Source of the DNA: Brochothrix campestris
GTDB taxonomy: Bacteria; Bacillota; Bacilli; Lactobacillales; Listeriaceae
Direction: 5' to 3'
Assembly: GCF_046058945.1 (NCBI RefSeq)
Contig: NZ_CP175511.1
Coordinates: 1-64,000 of the forward strand
Length of the DNA: 64,000 nt
Below the pieces are notes generated by a model. It made no database searches, had not been told where the DNA came from, and saw only the letters and a list, made by a program, of their open reading frames with translations. Positions 13,331 through 23,876 of this stretch are shown piece after piece (position 1 is the first letter of the stretch; the number at the start of each line of letters is the position of its first letter). Both the position numbers and the translations under genes were made by a program.

Positions 13331-13579
13331 ATGTTAATCAAAAAACTGCTATTGGTAAGTCTAGAAGTAATTATTGTTTGTTTGGCAGCCCTCTGGCTCC
13401 GGCATTTGGTGTCACCTGTCAGTATGTCACTGTTAATTGTAGTAACAACATTAATCATGATGGCGCTGTGGCATCTTTATCCACGCTTAACCACTCAAAC
13501 AAAAGCGCCACTCTTAAAAGGTTTCATGATTTTAATCGATTGTGCAATCGTTGTTTCTATCGGCTTTTTGTTTAAATAA
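13331..13579 (+). CDS. Small hypothetical membrane protein
   Basis: An 82-residue protein that I do not recognise. It is very hydrophobic, with three likely membrane segments (about 4-22, 31-46, 63-81) and a short basic stretch between the second and third. The start is preceded by GAGGGGG (13315-13321) at about 9 nt. It stands alone between the qoxD terminator and the guaB promoter. No promoter is clear. A function tied to qox or guaB cannot be inferred from position alone. Confidence 0.6.
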   Translation: MLIKKLLLVSLEVIIVCLAALWLRHLVSPVSMSLLIVVTTLIMMALWHLYPRLTTQTKAPLLKGFMILIDCAIVVSIGFLFK

Positions 13580-15292
<1,713 letters not shown>

Positions 15293-15293
<1 letters not shown>

Positions 15294-15322
15294 CATCGAC
15301 CTCAGTGTCGATGCTTTTTTTT
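15293..15322 (+). terminator. Rho-independent terminator after guaB
   Basis: A perfect 8-bp stem GCATCGAC/GTCGATGC with a 6-nt loop, followed by eight T residues. Its first base is also the last base of the second repeat copy. Confidence 0.92.
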
Positions 15323-15469
15323 GTAATAAACACGTTTAGATTCGCTCCTATGCTTTTTAGTTGTTTGTGTAAACAGCTTGTTTCGCTTAGTCTTATTGTT
15401 TTTATTTCAAACAAATCCTCGTTATAATGGGCAGTAATATGAGTCTTAATTGAGCGAGGGAGGAATGAA

Positions 15470-17107
15470 ATGAAGTTAACAATTGAAACAGATGTCATGG
15501 CAACGATGCGTGATGGCATAAAATTAGCTGCGGATATTTATCGTCCAGCTGATGAGGGTACCTATCCCGTCTTACTATCACGCTTACCTTATAATAAAAC
15601 GTATGCCTTTGATTTTTTACGGCCACAAGTATTAGCTAGTCACGGTTATGTTGTAATTATCCAGGATGTTCGTGGTCGCTATCACTCAGAAGGCGTGTTT
15701 GAAGGTCCTTATATTGCTGAACAAGCAGACGGCTATGATACTGTTGAATGGGCAGCTCAATTGCCGTATAGCAATGGCAAAGTCGGTATGCTCGGGTTGT
15801 CTTATTTTGGTTACACACAAATGTTAGCAGCCCTCACTCAACCGCCTCATTTAGTGGCGATGGCACCGACTATGAGTCAAAATAGTTTCATTGACGTCAG
15901 TCAAGATCATAACGGAGCGACCGAACTGTCAATGTGGCAAGTATGGAGTCTGGAAAGTATTGCGGCTAATCTACTCGAACGAACCGTCAAGGATGAGTCG
16001 GAGTTAGCGCGTAAGTATGCATTGTTACAGGCTAATATAACGAATGGTGCAAGCAATTACGATAAATATCCTTACGAAAAATGGCCACCTATTTACGATC
16101 TCTTGCCTGATTTTTATTTGCGTCAAATGTACAAAACCCCTTTAACCGATCCGTTTTGGGATAAAATATCCGTTAATACACAGTATGAAAAAGTCCAAAT
16201 ACCGGGATTACACATTGCTGGTTGGTATGACTGTTTCTTAAAAGGAACGCTCGAAAACTTTCAAAATGGCCAAGATAAACAACTTGGCGATAAATTAATT
16301 ATCGGACCATGGGTTCATGGTGATTTCTCACCACGAAGTGGGGAACGCTACTTTGGTGAACAAGCACGAGGCAACATCTATGGCTGGCATTTGGATTGGT
16401 TTAATCATCAGTTAAAAGGTGAGCCGTTAGCCCTTGAAGACAATGTGCGCTATTTTACGATGGGAACTAATGAATGGCATACGGCCTCTGAGTGGCCACT
16501 CACAAATACAACTCCTGTCACCTATTATTTTAACGGCTCTCAGTTGACGTTAAAACCATCAGACAATGCGGCTGAACTTTCGTACGACCACGACCCAAAA
16601 CGTCCTGTATCGACTCGTGGTGGCGTTACATTCATGCATGAGCATCCGGTTGAGGGTGCGAAACAACAGCTGCCAGCACATGAGCATCCGTCAGTTTTGA
16701 CGTTTGAAACAGAACCGCTGACAGAACCGTTTAATGTTACCGGGAACGTACGGGTGATTCTAGCAGTTACAACAGATGCGCTGAGTGTGGATTTTACAGC
16801 GAAACTCAGCGATGTGTTACCCGATGGACGTACTTATAATTTAACGGATGACATTATGCGCATTCATGAGGTTAGTCAAAAAGAACAATTTACAGTTGAA
16901 ATCGAACTTTGGCCAACAAGCAATGTCTTTTTAACGGGTCATCGCATTCGAATCGATATTGCTTCAAGTAATTTCCCTCGTTTTGACGTGAACCCAGGAA
17001 CAGGTTCTTCTTTTTTCAACACAACAGAATGTCGTGAAAGTACACAACGGATTATCACGGGTGGCGAGTCGAATTCACGGGTTATTTTTCCAAATATTAC
17101 TTTTTGA
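15470..17107 (+). CDS. CocE/NonD family hydrolase (X-Pro dipeptidyl-peptidase-like)
   Basis: A 545-residue alpha/beta hydrolase of the CocE/NonD (peptidase S15-like) family, which cleaves ester or amide bonds. The nucleophile motif GLSYFG places Ser111. A conserved His lies in GPWVHGDFS near residue 283, and the C-terminal part has the family's jelly-roll domain. No signal peptide is present, so it is probably cytoplasmic. The start has GAGGGAGG upstream and TATAAT at 15423-15428 may be its -10 box. The natural substrate cannot be told from sequence. Confidence 0.85.
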   Translation: MKLTIETDVMATMRDGIKLAADIYRPADEGTYPVLLSRLPYNKTYAFDFLRPQVLASHGYVVIIQDVRGRYHSEGVFEGPYIAEQADGYDTVEWAAQLPYSNGKVGMLGLSYFGYTQMLAALTQPPHLVAMAPTMSQNSFIDVSQDHNGATELSMWQVWSLESIAANLLERTVKDESELARKYALLQANITNGASNYDKYPYEKWPPIYDLLPDFYLRQMYKTPLTDPFWDKISVNTQYEKVQIPGLHIAGWYDCFLKGTLENFQNGQDKQLGDKLIIGPWVHGDFSPRSGERYFGEQARGNIYGWHLDWFNHQLKGEPLALEDNVRYFTMGTNEWHTASEWPLTNTTPVTYYFNGSQLTLKPSDNAAELSYDHDPKRPVSTRGGVTFMHEHPVEGAKQQLPAHEHPSVLTFETEPLTEPFNVTGNVRVILAVTTDALSVDFTAKLSDVLPDGRTYNLTDDIMRIHEVSQKEQFTVEIELWPTSNVFLTGHRIRIDIASSNFPRFDVNPGTGSSFFNTTECRESTQRIITGGESNSRVIFPNITF

Positions 17108-17222
17108 AAATCGTCTGTAATACTTGTCATATAGCTACTATTCATGCTTATAATGTGATAAAATAGCGTAGTAATTGTACATGGACAGATTAACAATAAT
17201 AAATAGGAGGCCCTTACTTACA

Positions 17223-18575
17223 ATGTATTTTAAAAAAATCATTTCATTAACGCTCATCACTTTGCTCGCGCTTTCGACGCTGCTTTTACCGTCAAAGACA
17301 GAGGCTGCAACTACTGCTAAAAATCCGATTAACGTAAATGCCAAAGCGGCCTTTATGATTGAAGCATCTACCGGGAAAGTCATCTATAATAAAAATGGCG
17401 ATGAGCGTCTAGGAATCGCATCGATGACGAAGATGGTAACCGAATATTTATTATTGGAAGCTATCAAAGAAGGTAAACTTAACTGGGACGATAAGTTACC
17501 GATTTCGAAAGCGGCATATAATGTATCACAAGATAATACCTTATCAAATGTTCCTTTACGTCAAGATAAAACATACACAGTCCGTGAATTAACTGAAGCG
17601 ATGAGTATTTATTCAGCTAATGGTGCGACGATTGCTATCGCTGAAAAACTAGCTGGTGGCGATGAAACAAAGTACATTGGCTTAATGAATAAATTAGCTG
17701 ACAAATTGGATTTAGGGCCACATAACTTTGTTAACTCAACCGGATTGAGCTATGAAGATGTTAAGGGGAAAAGTGTTCAAAAAAATAAGTCTGAAAATGA
17801 ATTAACTGCTCGAGGTATCGCTAAATTGGGCCGTGCTTTAATTATGGACTATCCTGAAATTTTAGAGTTTGCTAAAATTCCCAAAAAGACCTTTCAAGAA
17901 GGCACTGATGATCAAATCAAAATGGAAAACTGGAACTGGATGTTACCAGGTCTTGTGAATGAAGATAAGAACTTACCGGTCGATGGTTTGAAAACAGGAA
18001 CAACAGACCATGCGGGAATGACTTTTACTGCTACAGCCCAAAAAGCTGACATGCGTCTTATTTCGGTCGTGATGAATGTTATCGATAAAAAGAATCCAAA
18101 AGATCAACATAGTGGCGCACGGTTTGTAGAAACAGCGAAACTACTTAATTACGGTTTTGATAATTATAAACTGGTGAAAAAAGAACTCGGTCAGCAATTG
18201 AAGGTGAATATCGCTAAAGGCGATAAAGAAAGTGCAACCTTAACAACAAGCGTTACACCATCATTTGTTGTGCCGAAAGATGATAAGGTTGTTGTTGCTA
18301 GTAAACTAACGTTGTCGGATAAATTAACTACGGGTGATGGTCAACTCATTGCCCCAATTGCGAAGGATAAAGTTGTCGGTCAAGCAATGGTAGCAGCGAA
18401 CGATCCGTTTAGTTATGGGTATATCGATAATGCCCAAGGTCGTATCGTTGACGTTATTGCAGCGGACGACATTGCGGGAGCTGGCTTTTTCTTGAGTGCT
18501 TGGCGTGTAAGCAAGTCAGGTTTGCTAACGGCTAAAGATTACATTGTTGAGGGTGCTAAAGGTTGGTTTGAGTAA
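17223..18575 (+). CDS. dacA: D-alanyl-D-alanine carboxypeptidase (PBP5-type)
   Basis: A low-molecular-mass penicillin-binding protein that trims the terminal D-Ala from peptidoglycan stem peptides. The 450-residue protein has an N-terminal signal peptide (cleavage likely after TEA, about residue 28) and the three S11 motifs SMTK (Ser67), SAN (131-133) and KTG (257-259), then a beta-rich PBP5 C-terminal domain and a terminal amphipathic anchor. The start at 17223 is chosen over 17175 because TAGGAGG precedes it and the signal peptide then begins correctly. The order dacA-serS is kept from Bacillus. Confidence 0.95.
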   Translation: MYFKKIISLTLITLLALSTLLLPSKTEAATTAKNPINVNAKAAFMIEASTGKVIYNKNGDERLGIASMTKMVTEYLLLEAIKEGKLNWDDKLPISKAAYNVSQDNTLSNVPLRQDKTYTVRELTEAMSIYSANGATIAIAEKLAGGDETKYIGLMNKLADKLDLGPHNFVNSTGLSYEDVKGKSVQKNKSENELTARGIAKLGRALIMDYPEILEFAKIPKKTFQEGTDDQIKMENWNWMLPGLVNEDKNLPVDGLKTGTTDHAGMTFTATAQKADMRLISVVMNVIDKKNPKDQHSGARFVETAKLLNYGFDNYKLVKKELGQQLKVNIAKGDKESATLTTSVTPSFVVPKDDKVVVASKLTLSDKLTTGDGQLIAPIAKDKVVGQAMVAANDPFSYGYIDNAQGRIVDVIAADDIAGAGFFLSAWRVSKSGLLTAKDYIVEGAKGWFE

Positions 18576-18639
18576 AATCTAATCAGTAAAGCCACTGTTC
18601 ATTTTCAATAAAGTATTGTAAAATGAAGGTAATCGTATA

Positions 18640-18896
18640 ATTAAAACGTTGAGAAGAAATAGTAGTAAGGTGAAGACTGCAAAGAGAGTCAGTGGTTGGT
18701 GTGAACTGATGAGTCATCCTTTATGAATCCATCTTTGAGTGAACAATGGAATGAGTACGCTCTATTAAATTGTTCCGGTGCTGAGCCGTTATCCCAATTA
18801 AGTGGAAAGACCCGGTAAAAGGGCCTTTCAATTAGGGTGGCACCGCGATAATTCGACTCGTCCCTTCTTGGTCAACAAGAAGTCGACGAGTTTTTT
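18640..18896 (+). promoter_or_regulatory. Serine T-box leader of serS
   Basis: A T-box riboswitch that reads tRNA-Ser charging. The T-box AGGGTGGCACCGCG is at 18833-18846, in the strand that forms the antiterminator. A terminator hairpin follows (18855-18896; ACTCGTC and CTTCTTG pairing with CAAGAAG and GACGAGT, then six T). The likely specifier codon is TCC (Ser) at 18728-18730 within GAATCCATC. A -10 like TAAAAT lies at 18619-18624. Confidence 0.92.
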
Positions 18897-18929
18897 AATA
18901 CAATAAAATAATTCATAGGAGGATGTACA

Positions 18930-20204
18930 ATGTTAGATATTAAAGTGTTACGTAATGATTTTGAAAATGTAAAAGCAAAGTTAGCTGCCCGCGGTGAAAA
19001 CTTAGGTGAGCTAGATAAATTCCCAGAATATGATGCGGTTCGCCGTGATTTGATTTTAAAAGCGGAAGAACTAAAAAGTGAACGTAATCGAGTATCCGGT
19101 GAAATTGCAACGAAAAAACGGGCGAAGGAAAATGCCGATGAGCAAATTGCTGCAATGAAACAAGTTGGTGAAGACATTAAAGGTTTAGATGACCAATTGG
19201 TTGCTGTGAATGAAAAACTAAAACAACTGATGTTATCAATCCCTAATATTCCTCATGAATCAACACCAGTGGGCGATACGGAAGATGATAATATTGTCAT
19301 TCGTTCGGTTGGAACACCACGTGCATTTGAATTTGAACCGAAACCACATTGGGACTTAGGAACAGATTTAGATATTTTAGACTTTGAACGTGCGGCGAAA
19401 GTAACGGGTAGTCGTTTTGTATTTTATAAAAAAGCAGGTGCACAATTAGAACGTGCGTTAATTAACTTCTTTATGGATATTCATGCGGCAGAACATGGCT
19501 ACGAAGAAATGTTACCACCTTATATTGTTAACCGTGCAAGCATGACAGGTACAGGTCAACTGCCTAAATTCGAGGAAGATGCCTTTCTCTTAGAAGAAAG
19601 CGATAACTTCTTAGTGCCAACTGCTGAAGTGCCTGTAACGAACTATCATCGTGATGAAATTTTAAAAGCAGATGAATTACCGCTTAAATATGTCGCTTAT
19701 AGTGCGTCTTTCCGTTCAGAAGCAGGGTCAGCCGGTCGTGATACACGTGGTTTAATTCGCCAACATCAGTTTAATAAGGTTGAAATGGTTAAATTTTCTA
19801 AGCCAGAAGATTCATACAATGAATTAGAAAAATTAACTAATGATGCGGAAGATATTTTACAACGTTTAGAATTGCCATACCAAGTATTGAGCATGTGTAC
19901 AGCTGATCTTGGCTTTACGGCTGCGAAAAAATACGACATTGAAGTATGGATTCCAAGTCAAAATGTTTACCGTGAAATTTCATCATGTTCAAACTTTGAA
20001 ACGTTCCAAGCGCGTCGTGCCAACATTCGCTTCCGTCGTGAAGTGAACGGTAAGGTTGAATATGTTCATACATTAAACGGATCAGGCTTAGCAGTTGGCC
20101 GTACGGTGGCAGCAATTATGGAGAACTACCAACAAGCAGATGGTTCAATTGTTGTACCAACAGCATTGCGTCCATACATGCGTGGGTTAGAAATTATTAA
20201 ATAA
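18930..20204 (+). CDS. serS: Seryl-tRNA synthetase
   Basis: Charges tRNA-Ser with serine. The 424-residue class II enzyme has the N-terminal coiled-coil arm (about 25-110) that grips the long variable arm of tRNA-Ser, then class II motifs 2 ([20 protein letters not shown]) and 3 ([15 protein letters not shown]). AGGAGG precedes the ATG, and the serine T-box leader controls it. The phosphatase gene begins 18 nt downstream, likely in the same transcript. Confidence 0.97.
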   Translation: MLDIKVLRNDFENVKAKLAARGENLGELDKFPEYDAVRRDLILKAEELKSERNRVSGEIATKKRAKENADEQIAAMKQVGEDIKGLDDQLVAVNEKLKQLMLSIPNIPHESTPVGDTEDDNIVIRSVGTPRAFEFEPKPHWDLGTDLDILDFERAAKVTGSRFVFYKKAGAQLERALINFFMDIHAAEHGYEEMLPPYIVNRASMTGTGQLPKFEEDAFLLEESDNFLVPTAEVPVTNYHRDEILKADELPLKYVAYSASFRSEAGSAGRDTRGLIRQHQFNKVEMVKFSKPEDSYNELEKLTNDAEDILQRLELPYQVLSMCTADLGFTAAKKYDIEVWIPSQNVYREISSCSNFETFQARRANIRFRREVNGKVEYVHTLNGSGLAVGRTVAAIMENYQQADGSIVVPTALRPYMRGLEIIK

Positions 20205-20221
20205 AGGGAGTCGAATGCGTT

Positions 20222-20854
20222 GTGTCTAAGCAAATAACTTATTATTTTATTCGTCACGGTAAAACAGAGTGGAACGAACAAGGTTTAATGCAAGGCTGGG
20301 GTGATTCACCGTTAATCCAAGAAGGCATCGATGGCGCTAAAGCAGTTGGAGCAGCCTTAGCTGACGTTGTATTTAACGCTTGCTTTACAAGTACGAGTAA
20401 TCGTACGAAACAAACCGCTGATCATATATTAGCGGAGCATCATGCTGATGTACCGCGGTTTGCTTCACCTGATTTACGTGAAATGTATTTTGGTATTTGG
20501 GATGGAATGGCTTCATCAGAAGCGAAAAAATACGAAGAATTCCATACGATGCGTGATACACCTGCTAAGTATCGTGCGCAAGTAAGTGGTGGTGAAACGT
20601 ATTCGCAAATGCTCGAACGCACTAAACGCGCCTTGAAACGGATTGAAGAATCAGGCGTTGAAGGTAATGTCTTGATTGTGAGTCATGGGATGGTTTTACG
20701 CCAATTAATGTATGTCTTAGGTGGCGGCGATTGGCGCGAACACCGTGATAACAGTGAAAACATTATGAATGCAAGCATCAGCATTGTCGACTATCAAGAT
20801 AACACGTATAGTGTTCGCCTTGTTAATGGCACCGATCATTTAATAAACGATTAA
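20222..20854 (+). CDS. Histidine phosphatase family protein (phosphoglycerate mutase-like)
   Basis: A 210-residue member of the histidine phosphatase superfamily. The N-terminal FIRHGKTEWNEQG carries the phosphorylated histidine of the RHG motif, and LIVSHGMVL holds the second catalytic histidine. The length and the absence of the dPGM insert suggest a broad-specificity phosphatase rather than glycolytic mutase. It starts at GTG (20222); no in-frame ATG is nearby. The substrate is unknown. It is probably co-transcribed with serS. Confidence 0.85.
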   Translation: MSKQITYYFIRHGKTEWNEQGLMQGWGDSPLIQEGIDGAKAVGAALADVVFNACFTSTSNRTKQTADHILAEHHADVPRFASPDLREMYFGIWDGMASSEAKKYEEFHTMRDTPAKYRAQVSGGETYSQMLERTKRALKRIEESGVEGNVLIVSHGMVLRQLMYVLGGGDWREHRDNSENIMNASISIVDYQDNTYSVRLVNGTDHLIND

Positions 20855-20887
20855 TAAAAAAAGCCACCCTTAAAAAGGGTGGCTTTC
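20855..20887 (-). terminator. Minus-strand terminator beyond the acyl-CoA synthetase gene
   Basis: GCCACCCTT and AAGGGTGGC form a perfect stem. The run of seven A at 20855-20861 is a U-tract only for minus-strand transcripts; the plus-strand side continues TTTCAG. It should stop the minus-strand acyl-CoA synthetase transcript, about 300 nt past that gene. Confidence 0.7.
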
Positions 20888-20890
20888 AGA

Positions 20891-21155
20891 TTGTAGACAA
20901 AGTCGAATTAAACTGGTTTGACTTTTAACGTTAGTTCAAGTGACTTTGCCTACAAGATGACTTGACTGAAAAGAAACGTTATTTTCTCCAATCACTTCCG
21001 TTTAGAACGGCTTTAAATTCTTTTGTTCTAGGAAACACGAGCCTTTGAGGTGAGTGTACAGATGGTACTCGACTCCGAGAAGGCGAGGCATTGACGACCT
21101 AGAACAGCGTTTATCTTCAGTCTGAAGCCGCCCCCTAAAAAGGGTGGCTTTTTTA
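20891..21155 (+). ncRNA. Putative structured RNA element, copy 2
   Basis: Same architecture as 8764-8973. The outer inverted repeat is TTGTAGACAAAGTC (20891-20904) with GACTTTGCCTACAA (20942-20955), 13 of 14 paired. It is followed by the shared AAGAAACGTT, then TTTGAGGTGAGTGT (21044-21057) and GTAC-N5-GTACTCGACTCCGA, and a terminator. The core is enclosed by a further 9-bp perfect inverted repeat TGTTCTAGG/CCTAGAACA. Stems are kept while their sequences differ from copy 1, as expected for a folded RNA. Family unknown. Confidence 0.5.
21125..21155 (+). terminator. Plus-strand terminator after RNA element copy 2
   Basis: AGCCGCCC pairs with GGGTGGCT (one G-U), followed by six T on the plus strand. 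No A-run precedes it, so it acts on plus-strand transcripts. Confidence 0.75.
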
Positions 21156-21188
21156 TTGTAGACAAAGTCGAATGGAACATCTTTTTGA

Positions 21189-22763
21189 TTACTTAATACC
21201 GTATTCCTGGTTGCGTAGTGTCACTCGCTTAACCTTGCCTGAATCCGTTTTAGGAAGGGCGCTAACAAAGCTGATGCTTCGTGGGTACTTATAAGGAGCG
21301 GTGATTTTTTTTGTGAAGTTTTGCAGTTCTTTAACAAGGTCATCGGAGGCTGTGTAACCATCGGTTAAGACGATAAACGCTTTAACAATCGCCCCACGGA
21401 ACTCATGTGGACTAGCAACAACACCGACTTCTTTGACGGCAGGATGTTTCGTAAGGGCGTCTTCAACTTCGAAGGGGCCGATTGTATAGCCAGAGCTGAT
21501 GATGATATCGTCATTACGTCCTTGGAACCAAAAGTAGTTATCGGCATCAAAGGTGGCACGGTCACCAGTGACAAAGTAATCCCCGCGTATGGCTTTAGCT
21601 AAACGCTCTGGTTCTTTATGATAGCCTTTAAATAAGGCAGGGAATGAGCGTAAAATCGCAATATCGCCGACTTCGCCTTCTTTAACTGGTTGGCCGTTTT
21701 CATCGATAACATGGATGAATTCAGGCAAGAGTGGTTGACCCATTGATCCGGGCCGTATTTCCGCGTCTTTTAAGGTTCCAATTAATAAGGTGCTTTCTGT
21801 TTGACCGTAGCCATCACGCACTTTTAAACCGAATTTTTCTTGGAAGATGTTAATTACCTCGCTGTTTAAAGGTTCACCAGCTGATACAGTGCTACGTAAT
21901 GAGTCGAGGTTGAATCGCTCTAATTGATCAACTTTTGCGAGTAAACGGTATTCTGTTGGTGTGCAACAAAAGACGTTGATGTTGTATTTTTCAACGAGTG
22001 TCAGTTGTTTTTCAGGGTTGAAACGACCTTGGAATAAAAAGCCGGTCGCGCCACGTCCTAACACAGAGAGGAACGGAGACCAAACCCATTTTTGCCAACC
22101 GGGTCCAGCTGTTGCCCATACCATGTCGTCTTCACGAATATCTAACCATCGTTCTGAAGCTGTACGTAAATGCGCATAGCCCCAACCGTGAATATGAACG
22201 ACACCTTTCGGATTGCCGGTTGTCCCTGAAGTGAAGGCAATTAGAGCAGGGTCAGTACTGGCAGTGACTACATTAGTAAAGGTGTTTGATTCAGTTGTTG
22301 AGAGGTCATCAAAGTTATCCCAAGAGGCCACGTGTTGATCGACAGCGATTTTAACCGTTAATGCATTATAATCGTTGTTGGCCTTATCGACCTCTGTTGT
22401 ATAATGACCATGAGCAACGACGCCTTTAATATCTGCTAATTTAAAACGGAGGTGTAAATCTTTAGCTTTCAGCATTTCAGAAGCTGGACTAATGACCGCA
22501 CCGACCTTCCATAAACCTAAATAGGCGATGTAAGTTTCAAGTGAACGATGCATAATGACAAGTACGCCGTCGCCTTTTTTCACGCCCTTTTTAATTAGGG
22601 CATTGGCAAATTGATTGGCTTTATTTAATAATTCTTTATAAGTAAGTGTTGTGACAACGCCTGATTCATCTTCCATCATCAACGCGGTCTTATCTGAGCG
22701 GTGTTTTTCAATATCATCCACAATATTATAGTGGATGGGTGCAAGTAAATCCTGTAAATTCAT
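21189..22763 (-). CDS. Medium/branched-chain acyl-CoA synthetase (MbcS/ACSM-like)
   Basis: An AMP-forming acyl-CoA ligase that activates short or branched carboxylic acids via an acyl-adenylate. The 524-residue protein carries the AMP-binding motif AFTSGTTGNPKGV, then GYGQTES, the hinge GRNDDIIISSGY and the catalytic C-terminal lysine in PKTDSGKVKR. It resembles the MbcS type more than acetyl-CoA synthetase. The start at 22763 follows AAGGGGGA; a longer frame to 22829 would run into the promoter. Substrate choice (for example branched-chain acids) is inference. Confidence 0.85.
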   Translation of the reverse strand: MNLQDLLAPIHYNIVDDIEKHRSDKTALMMEDESGVVTTLTYKELLNKANQFANALIKKGVKKGDGVLVIMHRSLETYIAYLGLWKVGAVISPASEMLKAKDLHLRFKLADIKGVVAHGHYTTEVDKANNDYNALTVKIAVDQHVASWDNFDDLSTTESNTFTNVVTASTDPALIAFTSGTTGNPKGVVHIHGWGYAHLRTASERWLDIREDDMVWATAGPGWQKWVWSPFLSVLGRGATGFLFQGRFNPEKQLTLVEKYNINVFCCTPTEYRLLAKVDQLERFNLDSLRSTVSAGEPLNSEVINIFQEKFGLKVRDGYGQTESTLLIGTLKDAEIRPGSMGQPLLPEFIHVIDENGQPVKEGEVGDIAILRSFPALFKGYHKEPERLAKAIRGDYFVTGDRATFDADNYFWFQGRNDDIIISSGYTIGPFEVEDALTKHPAVKEVGVVASPHEFRGAIVKAFIVLTDGYTASDDLVKELQNFTKKITAPYKYPRSISFVSALPKTDSGKVKRVTLRNQEYGIK

Positions 22764-22800
22764 TGTAAATCCCCCTTTTTTATAACCTGGTACTAACACT

Positions 22801-22829
22801 AGATTATCACCAACTAAATTCAGAGTCAA
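22801..22829 (-). promoter_or_regulatory. Sigma-A promoter for the acyl-CoA synthetase gene
   Basis: Read on the minus strand: TTGACT (22829-22824), a 17-nt spacer and TAATCT (22806-22801). This fixes the start codon downstream at 22763. Confidence 0.8.
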
Positions 22830-22898
22830 TAGTTTGATTTGAAGAATAAAAAGTGAAAATATGCTAAATTAAGAAGAACGAAACTAAAGGAGTTTAAG

Positions 22899-23414
22899 AT
22901 GACAAAAATTGAAGAGTATATGAAGGTCGCTTTAGCAGAGGCTGAGAAGGCAAAAGCGATTGGAGAAGTGCCGATTGGTGCAATTGTTGTTCATAATGAT
23001 CGAATTGTGGGACGAGGGCATAATTTACGTGAAACAAGTCAAGATGCCACGAGTCATGCGGAAGTGTTAGCGATTCAAGCAGCTTGTCGAGCAATTGGTT
23101 CTTGGCGTTTAGAAGAATGTGATATTTACGTAACATTAGAGCCTTGTCCAATGTGTAGTGGGGCACTTATATTAGCCAGAATGCGGACAGTCTATTACGG
23201 TGCAGCAGATGTTAAAGCCGGTACAGCTGGCACTTTAATGAATTTGTTGACCGATGAGCGTTTTAATCATCAATGTGAAGTTCATGCGGGTGTTTTAGAA
23301 GAAGAATGTGGTCAAATTTTAACGGATTTTTTTAGAGCCATTCGTCTGCGTCAAAAAGAGGCGAAACGTATACGTCGTTTAAGTGAGCAAATAGAAAAAG
23401 GAGCTATCGAGTAA
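22899..23414 (+). CDS. tadA: tRNA-specific adenosine-34 deaminase
   Basis: Deaminates adenosine to inosine at the wobble position of tRNA-Arg(ACG). The 171-residue protein has the zinc and catalytic residues of the cytidine-deaminase fold: His53 and Glu55 in SHAEVLA, and Cys83 and Cys86 in EPCPMC. AAAGGAG precedes the ATG. In Bacillus tadA lies next to the SRP RNA and dnaX; here about 8 kb separates them. Confidence 0.96.
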   Translation: MTKIEEYMKVALAEAEKAKAIGEVPIGAIVVHNDRIVGRGHNLRETSQDATSHAEVLAIQAACRAIGSWRLEECDIYVTLEPCPMCSGALILARMRTVYYGAADVKAGTAGTLMNLLTDERFNHQCEVHAGVLEEECGQILTDFFRAIRLRQKEAKRIRRLSEQIEKGAIE

Positions 23415-23419
23415 AGCGA

Positions 23420-23849
23420 TGTAGTGAACCCAAAAAGTTAGACTTTAATTGGAGTAGATAAATCTGCTCCGATTTTTTATTTTATGCAGTTAATTTTAGT
23501 CGATAAGCCACTGGGCTTAAACCGTTTAATTTCAGTTTTACTCTCTTATGATTGTAGTAATGAATCCCTTTTTCTAGTTCCCCTTTTAATTCTTCAAAAC
23601 TATGAAATACTTTACCATAATACATTTCTTGCTTTAATAGTCCAAAGAAATCTTCCATTAGAGAGTTATCCAAACAGTTTCCTTTTCGGGACATACTTTT
23701 AATTTGCTGCTTATTAGCTAAATATTGATAACCACCATAGCCTTTCAAATAATCTCTAACTACTTTCATTTTAAATTCCGCATCATATTTGATCATAAAA
23801 AATACCCCGAAAAGTTAGATTTTTTAGTCTAAATTTTTGGGGCAGTACA
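23420..23849. mobile_element. IS3-family (IS150-like) internally deleted element
   Basis: A 430-bp element with imperfect terminal inverted repeats: TGTAGTGAACCCAAAAAGTT inward from 23420 and TGTACTGCCCCAAAAATTTA inward from 23849 on the other strand, both then reading AGACT. The 3-bp sequence CGA is duplicated on both sides (23417-23419 and 23850-23852), as expected for IS3 transposition. It contains one fused transposase remnant. A full IS of this group is about three times longer, so this is a deletion derivative that keeps both ends. Confidence 0.88.
23482..23796 (-). pseudogene. Fused IS3 transposase remnant (OrfA N-terminus joined to OrfB C-terminus)
   Basis: 104 codons. The first about 34 residues (MIKYDAEFKMKVVRDYLKGY onward) are the start of an OrfA helix-turn-helix protein. 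From MSRKGNCLDNSLMEDFF on, it is the end of the OrfB DDE integrase domain, with only the last acidic residue (Glu of MEDFF). The first two catalytic Asp are missing, so it cannot catalyse transposition. The in-frame junction lies near 23690-23700. Confidence 0.85.
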
Positions 23850-23876
23850 CGATAGCTCATTTTTTTATATATTTAT

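Larger units (their letters stand above)
20872..21173. repeat. 37-bp direct repeats with half-terminators flanking RNA element copy 2
   Basis: The stretch from AAAAAGGGTGGCTTT to ATTGTAGACAAAGTCGAAT occurs at about 20872-20908 and again, with few differences, at about 21137-21173. The final 19 bp are identical (20890-20908 and 21155-21173). They bracket the structured element. Confidence 0.75.

Noticed and set aside
23484..23702. Plus-strand frame within the IS derivative
   Set aside because: Antisense to the transposase remnant, with no similarity to known proteins that I can see.
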